Assembly (NCBI GenBank): GCA_030562195.1
Contig: CM060199.1
Coordinates: forward strand, 39,576,338 to 39,640,337
Direction: 5' to 3'
DNA length: 64,000 bases
Origin: Nipponacmea schrenckii
Taxonomy: Eukaryota > Mollusca > Gastropoda > Lottiidae
A model generated the notes under the pieces. That model was not told the DNA's origin. It did no database searches and saw only the letters and a list, made by a program, of their open reading frames with translations. This document shows, piece after piece, positions 58,056 through 64,000 of this stretch. Position numbers and translations under genes: made by a program. How positions within the stretch are numbered: the first letter of the stretch is position 1; each line of letters starts with the position of its first letter.

Positions 58056-59680
58056 TATATTGGTTGTTACATCAAGTTAGTTACAAATCTTCTTCCCATT
58101 CTTCCCATGGTTAAGGTATATTATCCTATCCACTAGAAGGATAAAAAGCATAATCTCTCCGAAGCGTAACAGGGCTCCTTGTAAAACTTCCTAGGGAACG
58201 GAACACTTGAATCTGAGAATCTATTGGGTTTATTTATGCTGCCTGTTGAACTTTTCAGTAAATGTGTGAATGTGTTTTATACAAGTCAAACTTAAAATCT
58301 TATTTTGTTTGAAGAGAAAAGATGACTTCTTTAGGTTATAAGGGAAGTCTGGCCAAATTTTCTCTTCCCAATTCAATTCTTACCCCCACTGTGGCTATAA
58401 TCTGATGAACTGTGTATCATATAAGACTTAAAGAATGAATGTTTAAAGCTCTCAGATTTATAAAGGTTGATTTTATGTGGACAATATTTTAGTCACTCAA
58501 CATGAAATCAACTTCAAGTATGAGTGTATTTCCAAGTTCAACAGGGCTTTGTTTTAAATACAACTTCTTTAGGATAAGGGGAGTTGTCTAAATCTAAACT
58601 TTGGCATTAACTGGACAGATTTCAGTCTTATATATTAGGAATTCTCCCTCTGTAGGAATGGCTAAAAGATTGAGGACGTTATTTTTTACTAAACTGGATA
58701 GGGGACGGCGGCCTGCATGACAGCTGAAGGCAAGCATGTGGTAGGTGTGGGGGCCACTATTACTGCAGGGCGGTACTGAGTAGGTGTGGTCATGAAGTCC
58801 TACGGTCGCAGATTAGATCATTAAAAAATCAAATGACATTCTATATTTTTTACCTTGCTTCAGGGGGATCAAAACTAGACTAGTGCCAGATATTTTTCTA
58901 AATTATTCTCAGTTTTCAATGGATAAAGGAGGTCAAACTTGGGCAGTTCCTGCGTCTAATTATTGATTTACTAAACTCTGACCCTGAAGTAAGATTTTTA
59001 CAGTTCAGTATAGACACTGTTTAGTGTAGAGAGGGTAAATAGAGTAAAGTGGTAGGGATGAAAGTGTTAAAAACCTTTGAATTAGCGACAGATTGACATC
59101 AAAAATGTAATCTCATATTTTTTTTAATTTCTGTGAATTGGTTAAAAAAAATGAAAATAATTAAATGAAGTAGCATTGACAATACTTAAAAAGAGGTAAA
59201 AAAAGAACATATACAAGGAAAACATCTTAGGTTCTACCAGCTGGTCCTTGGGCAAACCTCTTGGCATTGATCTTTCCGGGATTATTCATACCCATTTACA
59301 GCTGGGTGGACTGAAATTATAAGTGTGCTATAGAACTTAAAAAAAATATTGTAGTCAGAAATTGAGTACTATATTTTGGTTGTACAATGCATGCCTTACA
59401 AGAATTTATTTTGTTGGTATGTGTGATTTATACTGCTTCATGTGCTTTTTATATAAGTATATCTTATTTAAATTTAACTGTTTGATATTTATATGGATAC
59501 CATCAATACCATTACTGCTTCCCACTACTGTTCAGAGAGTTCACTTCAAGTTTTGATGTTCTATTGAAGATTAGAAACAGTTGTCAACAGAATGACATGA
59601 GCTTTTCTCTTTCAAATGAGTTTTATTATTTAATATATACCCTGTTTGTATTCGGTTTCAATCTTATGGCAGTAAGAAAA
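58056..59680. repeat. Macrosatellite spacer S5 (type 2, about 1.6 kb)
   Basis: Type-2 spacer close to S2. Differences include an insertion near 59160-59220 (AATGAAGTAGCATTGACAAT region) and loss of the TTCACAGTTTAGGATTC block near 59233. The hydrophobic frame is broken. Confidence 0.9.
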
Positions 59681-60430
59681 TCATTTATAATATATGAGAG
59701 AAATAAAACTGTAGGAATGATAATGTTATAATATATGATAATAAAACTGTAGGAATGATAATGTTATAATATATGATAATAAAACTGATAGGTACATGAT
59801 AATGTTATAATATATGATAATAAAACTGTAGGAATGATAATGTTATAATATATGATAATAAAACTGAAGGAATGATAATGTTATAATATATGATAATAAA
59901 ACTGTAGGAATGATAATGTTATAATATATGATAATAAAACTGAAGGAATGATAATGTTATAATATATGATAATAAAACTGAAGGAATGATAATGTTATAA
60001 TATATGATAATAAAACTGTAGGAATGATAATGTTATAATATATGATAATAAAACTGAAGGAATGATAATGTTATAATATATGATAATAAAACTGTAGGAA
60101 TGATAATGTTATAATATATGATAATAACACTGTAGGAATGATAATGTTATAATATATGATAATAAAACTGAGGAATGATAATGTTATAATATATGATAAT
60201 AAAACTGTAGGTTGATAATGTTATAAATTATCACTAGAAGAATAAATAAGATAATCCTGAAGGAATGATAATGTTATAATATATGATAATAAAACTGAAG
60301 GAATGATAATGTTATATATATGATAATAAAACTGTAGGAATGATAATGTTATAATATATGATAATAAAACTGTAGGAATGATAATGTTATAATATATGAT
60401 AATAAACTGAGGTCTGATAATGTTATAATA
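59681..60430. repeat. 38-bp satellite array F, about 19 copies
   Basis: Same unit. CTGTAGG and CTGAAGG units alternate for part of the array. The last few units contain irregular deletions and an interruption near 60210-60260. Confidence 0.94.
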
Positions 60431-61939
60431 ATATGTCTGTGCAATTAGTTCAAATCTTCTTCCCAATTCTAAGGATCTTACCCATGGTATAATCGATATA
60501 GATCTATCCATAAAGATAAAAAGATAATGTTCCAATAAAGCTCTGTAAAACTTTAGAAGGAAATTGAATTAGAATTATTGGGTTATTTAGTACTCACTAG
60601 TTGAAACTTTTCACTAAATGTATGAATGTGTTATTATACAAGTCAAACTAAAGACTATTTTGTTTAAAAATAAAGACTTCTTTAGGTATAAGGGAAGTTG
60701 GCCAAATTTTCTTTCAATTAATTCTTACCACTGTGTATAATCTGATGAACTTTATCATATAAACCCCTAAAGAATGAATGTTTAAAGCTTCAGATTTATA
60801 AAGTTGATGGTGGACAATAGTTAGTCACTCAGACATGAAATCAACTTAAGTAGTGAGTGTATTTCCTAAGTCTCAATAGGGCTTTGTTATGAATACAACT
60901 CTTTAGGAAAGGGAGTTGTTAAAATCTAAACTTTATTAACTGGACATTTAGTCTTATATTTAGGTAATTTCCTCTGAGATGGTAGATTAGGAGATTTTCT
61001 AAACTATGGACGGCGCCTGCATGAGCTAAGGAATCATTGTAGTGTGGGGGATTTACTGCAGGACGGTATAGTAGGTGTGGTCATGAAGTCCTAAGTGCAG
61101 CTATTAAGAATCATCAAAAATATCAATATGACATTCTATATTTTTACAACTTGCTTCAGGGGGATAAAACTAGACTAGTGCCAGATATTTTTCTAAATTA
61201 TTCTCAGTCATTGTCAATGGATAAAGGAGGTCAAACTTGGGCAGTTCCTGCGTCTAATTATTGATTTACTAAACTCTGACCCTGAAGTAAGATTTTTACA
61301 GTTCAGTATAGACACTGTTTAGTGTAGAGAGGGTAGAGTAAAGTGGTAGGGATGAAAGTGTTAAAAACCTTTGAATTAGCGACAGATTGACATCAAAAAT
61401 GTAATCTCATATTTTTTTAAATTTCTGTGAATTGGTTAAAAAAAATGAAAATAATTAAATGAAGTAGCATTGACAATACTTAAAAAGAGGTAAAAAAAGA
61501 ACATATACAAGGAAAACATCTTAGGTTCACAGTTTAGGATTCTTTCTGGGATTATTCATACCCATTTACAGCTGGGTGGACTGAAATTATAAGTGTGCTA
61601 AAGAACTTAAAAAAAATATTGTAGTCAGAAATTGAGTACTATATTTTGGTTGTACAATGCATGCCTTACAAGAATTTATTTTGTTGGTATGTGTTATTTA
61701 TACTACTTCATGTGCTTTTTATATAAGTATATCTTATTTAAATTTAACTGTTTGATATTTATATGGATACCATCAATACCATTATGCTTCCCGCTACTGT
61801 TCAGAGAGTTCACTTCAAGTTTTGATGTTCTATTGAAGATTAGAATTTAACTGTTCAGGCTTTTCTCTTTCAAATGAGTTTTATTATTTAATATATACCC
61901 TGTTTGTATTCGTTTCAATCTATGGCAGTAAGAAAATCA
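60431..61939. repeat. Macrosatellite spacer S6 (type 2, indel-rich)
   Basis: Aligns with S5 and S7 throughout, but from about 60431 to 61160 it has dozens of one- to six-base losses and a few insertions. From about 61190 it is again nearly identical to the others. The clustering suggests poorly polished sequence more than biological decay. Confidence 0.88.
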
Positions 61940-62425
61940 TTTATAATATATGAGAGAAATAAAACTGTAGGAATGATAATGTTACAATATATGATAATAA
62001 AACTGTAGGAATGATAATGTTATAATATATGATAATAAAACTGAAGGAATGATAATGTTATAATATATGATAAAAAAACTGTAGGAATGATAATGTTATA
62101 ATATATGATAATAAAACTGTAGGAATGATAATGTTATAATATATGATAATAAAACTGAAGGAATGATAATGTTATAATATATGAAAAAATAGAAATAATT
62201 TTTTGTAAAACGGGGAATGATAATGTTATAATATATGATAATAAAACTGTAGGAATGATAATGTTATAATATATGATAATAAAACTGTAGGAATGATAAT
62301 GTTATAATATATGATAATAACACTGTAGGAATGATAATGTTATAATATATGATAATAAAACTGAAGGAATGATAATGTTATAATATATGATAATAAAACT
62401 GTAGGAATGATAATGTTATAATAAT
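61940..62425. repeat. 38-bp satellite array G, about 12 copies
   Basis: Same unit, mostly the CTGTAGG version. A disrupted unit lies near 62185-62220. Confidence 0.95.
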
Positions 62426-64000
62426 ATATTGGTTGTTACATCAAGTTAGTTACAAATCTTCTTCCCATTCTTAACGGGATCTTCCCATGGTTACGGTATA
62501 AGATCCTATCCACTAGAAGGATAAAAAGCATAATCTCTCCGAAGCGTAACAGGGCTCCTTGTAAAACTTCCTAGGGAACGGAACACTTGAATCTGAGAAT
62601 CTATTGGGTTTATTTATGCTGCCTGTTGAACTTTTCAGTAAATGTGTGAATGTGTTTTATACAAGTCAAACTTAAAATCTTATTTTGTTTGAAGAGAAAA
62701 GATGACTTCTTTAGGTTATAAGGGAAGTCTGGCCAAATTTTCTCTTCCCAATTCAATTCTTACCCCCACTGTGGCTATAATCTGATGAACTGTGTATCAT
62801 ATAAGATGTAAAGAATGAATGTTTAAAGCTCTCAGATTTATAAAGGTTGATTTTATGTGGACAATAGTTTAGTCACTTTTTACATGAAATCAACTTCAAG
62901 TATGAGTGTATTTCCAAGTTCAACAGGAGCTTTGTTTATAAATACAACTTCTTTAGGATAAGGGGAGTTGTCTAAATCTAAACTTTGGCATTAACTGGAC
63001 AGATTTCAGTCTTATATATTAGGAATTCTCCCTCTGTAGGAATGGCTAAAAGATTGAGGACGTTATTTTTTACTAAACTGGATAGGGGACGGCGGCCTGC
63101 ATGACAGCTGAAGGCAAGCATGTGGTAGGTGTGGGGGCCACTATTACTGCAGGGCGGTACTGAGTAGGTGTGGTCATGAAGTCCTACGGTCGCAGATTAG
63201 ATCATTAAAAAATCAAATGACATTCTATATTTTTTACCTTGCTTCAGGGGGATCAAAACTAGACTAGTGCCAGATATTTTTCTAAATTATTCTCAGTTTC
63301 CGTGTGTTCAATGGATAAAGGAGGTCAAACTTGGGCAGTTCCTGCGTCTAATTATTGATTTACTAAACTCTGACCCTGAAGTAAAGATTTTTACAGTTCA
63401 GTATAGACACTGTTTAGTGTAGGGAGGGTACATAGGGTAAAGTGGTAGGAATGAAAGTGTTAAAAACCTTTGAATTAGCGACAGATTGACATCAAAAATG
63501 TAATCTCATATTTTTTTTAATTTCTGTGAATTGGTTAAAAAAAAAAATGAAAATAATGACATGAATTACCATTGTTTAAAGTTGATATAATACTTAAAAA
63601 GAGATAATAAAGAACACCTACAAGGAAAACATCTTAGGTTCACAGTTTAGGATTCTTTCTACCAGCTGGTCCTTGGGCAAACCTCTTGGAATTGATCTTT
63701 CCGGGATTATTCATACCCATTTACAGCTGGGTGGACTGAAATTATAAGTGTGCTAAAGAACTTAAAAAAAATATTGTAGTCAGAAATTGAGTACTATATT
63801 TTGGTTGTACAATGCATGGCTTACAAGAATTTATTTTGTTGGTATGTGTGATTTATACTACTTCATGTGCTTTTTATATAAGTATATCTTATTTAAATTT
63901 AACAGTTTGATATTTATATGGATACCATCAATACCATTACTGCTTCCCACTACTGTTCAGAGAGTTCACTTCAAGTTTTGATGTTCTATTGAAGATTAGA
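62426..64000. repeat. Macrosatellite spacer S7 (type 2, runs off the window)
   Basis: Clean type-2 spacer nearly identical to S5, still in progress at the window end (GATGTTCTATTGAAGATTAGA). The macrosatellite therefore continues downstream. Confidence 0.9.

Overview
The window is nuclear DNA from an animal, most likely a marine invertebrate and probably a mollusc. The genes have introns with GT..AG junctions, the two recognisable proteins are metazoan, and the sequence is AT-rich and packed with minisatellites, a SINE-like family and short inverted-repeat elements. No bacterial operons, rRNA genes or convincing tRNA genes are visible. The mollusc assignment is an inference from genome style.

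Layout. Positions 1-30186 look intergenic and are dominated by repeats: a 62-bp array (2.0-3.0 kb), a 68-bp array (4.3-4.6 kb), a 54-bp array (8.1-8.6 kb), a tandem segmental duplication of about 3.5-3.7 kb (8974-12470 and 12471-16191) whose two copies each carry an 83-bp and a 54-bp minisatellite, a 22-bp array (17.5 kb), a 43-bp array (20.0 kb), a 2.35-kb array of a 45-bp unit lying between 63-bp identical inverted arms (21038-24377), and a 29-bp array that looks like an amplified tRNA box-A region (28.6-29.3 kb). One 126-codon ORF at 24700 is doubtful.

Two genes are supported, both on the plus strand. A PA2G4/EBP1 homologue (30300-37435) can be reconstructed completely as 13 exons encoding 412 residues. 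About 2.6 kb downstream starts an extended synaptotagmin (E-Syt) gene (40042 onward). Four coding exons are visible (to 47244), giving the membrane hairpin and the first part of the SMP lipid-transfer domain. The rest of the gene must lie beyond the window or in exons I could not recognise. The two genes are head-to-tail and functionally unrelated (ribosome/RNA-associated growth regulator; ER-plasma membrane tether).

The introns are as repeat-rich as the intergenic DNA. PA2G4 intron 10 is mostly a 42-bp minisatellite whose unit contains the real 3' splice site of exon 11. E-Syt intron 1 holds a 25-bp array and a clean hAT-type MITE with an 8-bp target duplication. The region after E-Syt exon 4, from 49.3 kb to the window end, is a macrosatellite: seven arrays of a 38-bp unit alternate with seven spacers (0.97-1.6 kb) of two related types. 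One spacer (about 60.4-61.2 kb) is riddled with small indels and looks like unpolished assembly.

Minisatellite arrays make up roughly a quarter of the window. This is a rough sum of array lengths, not a masked calculation.
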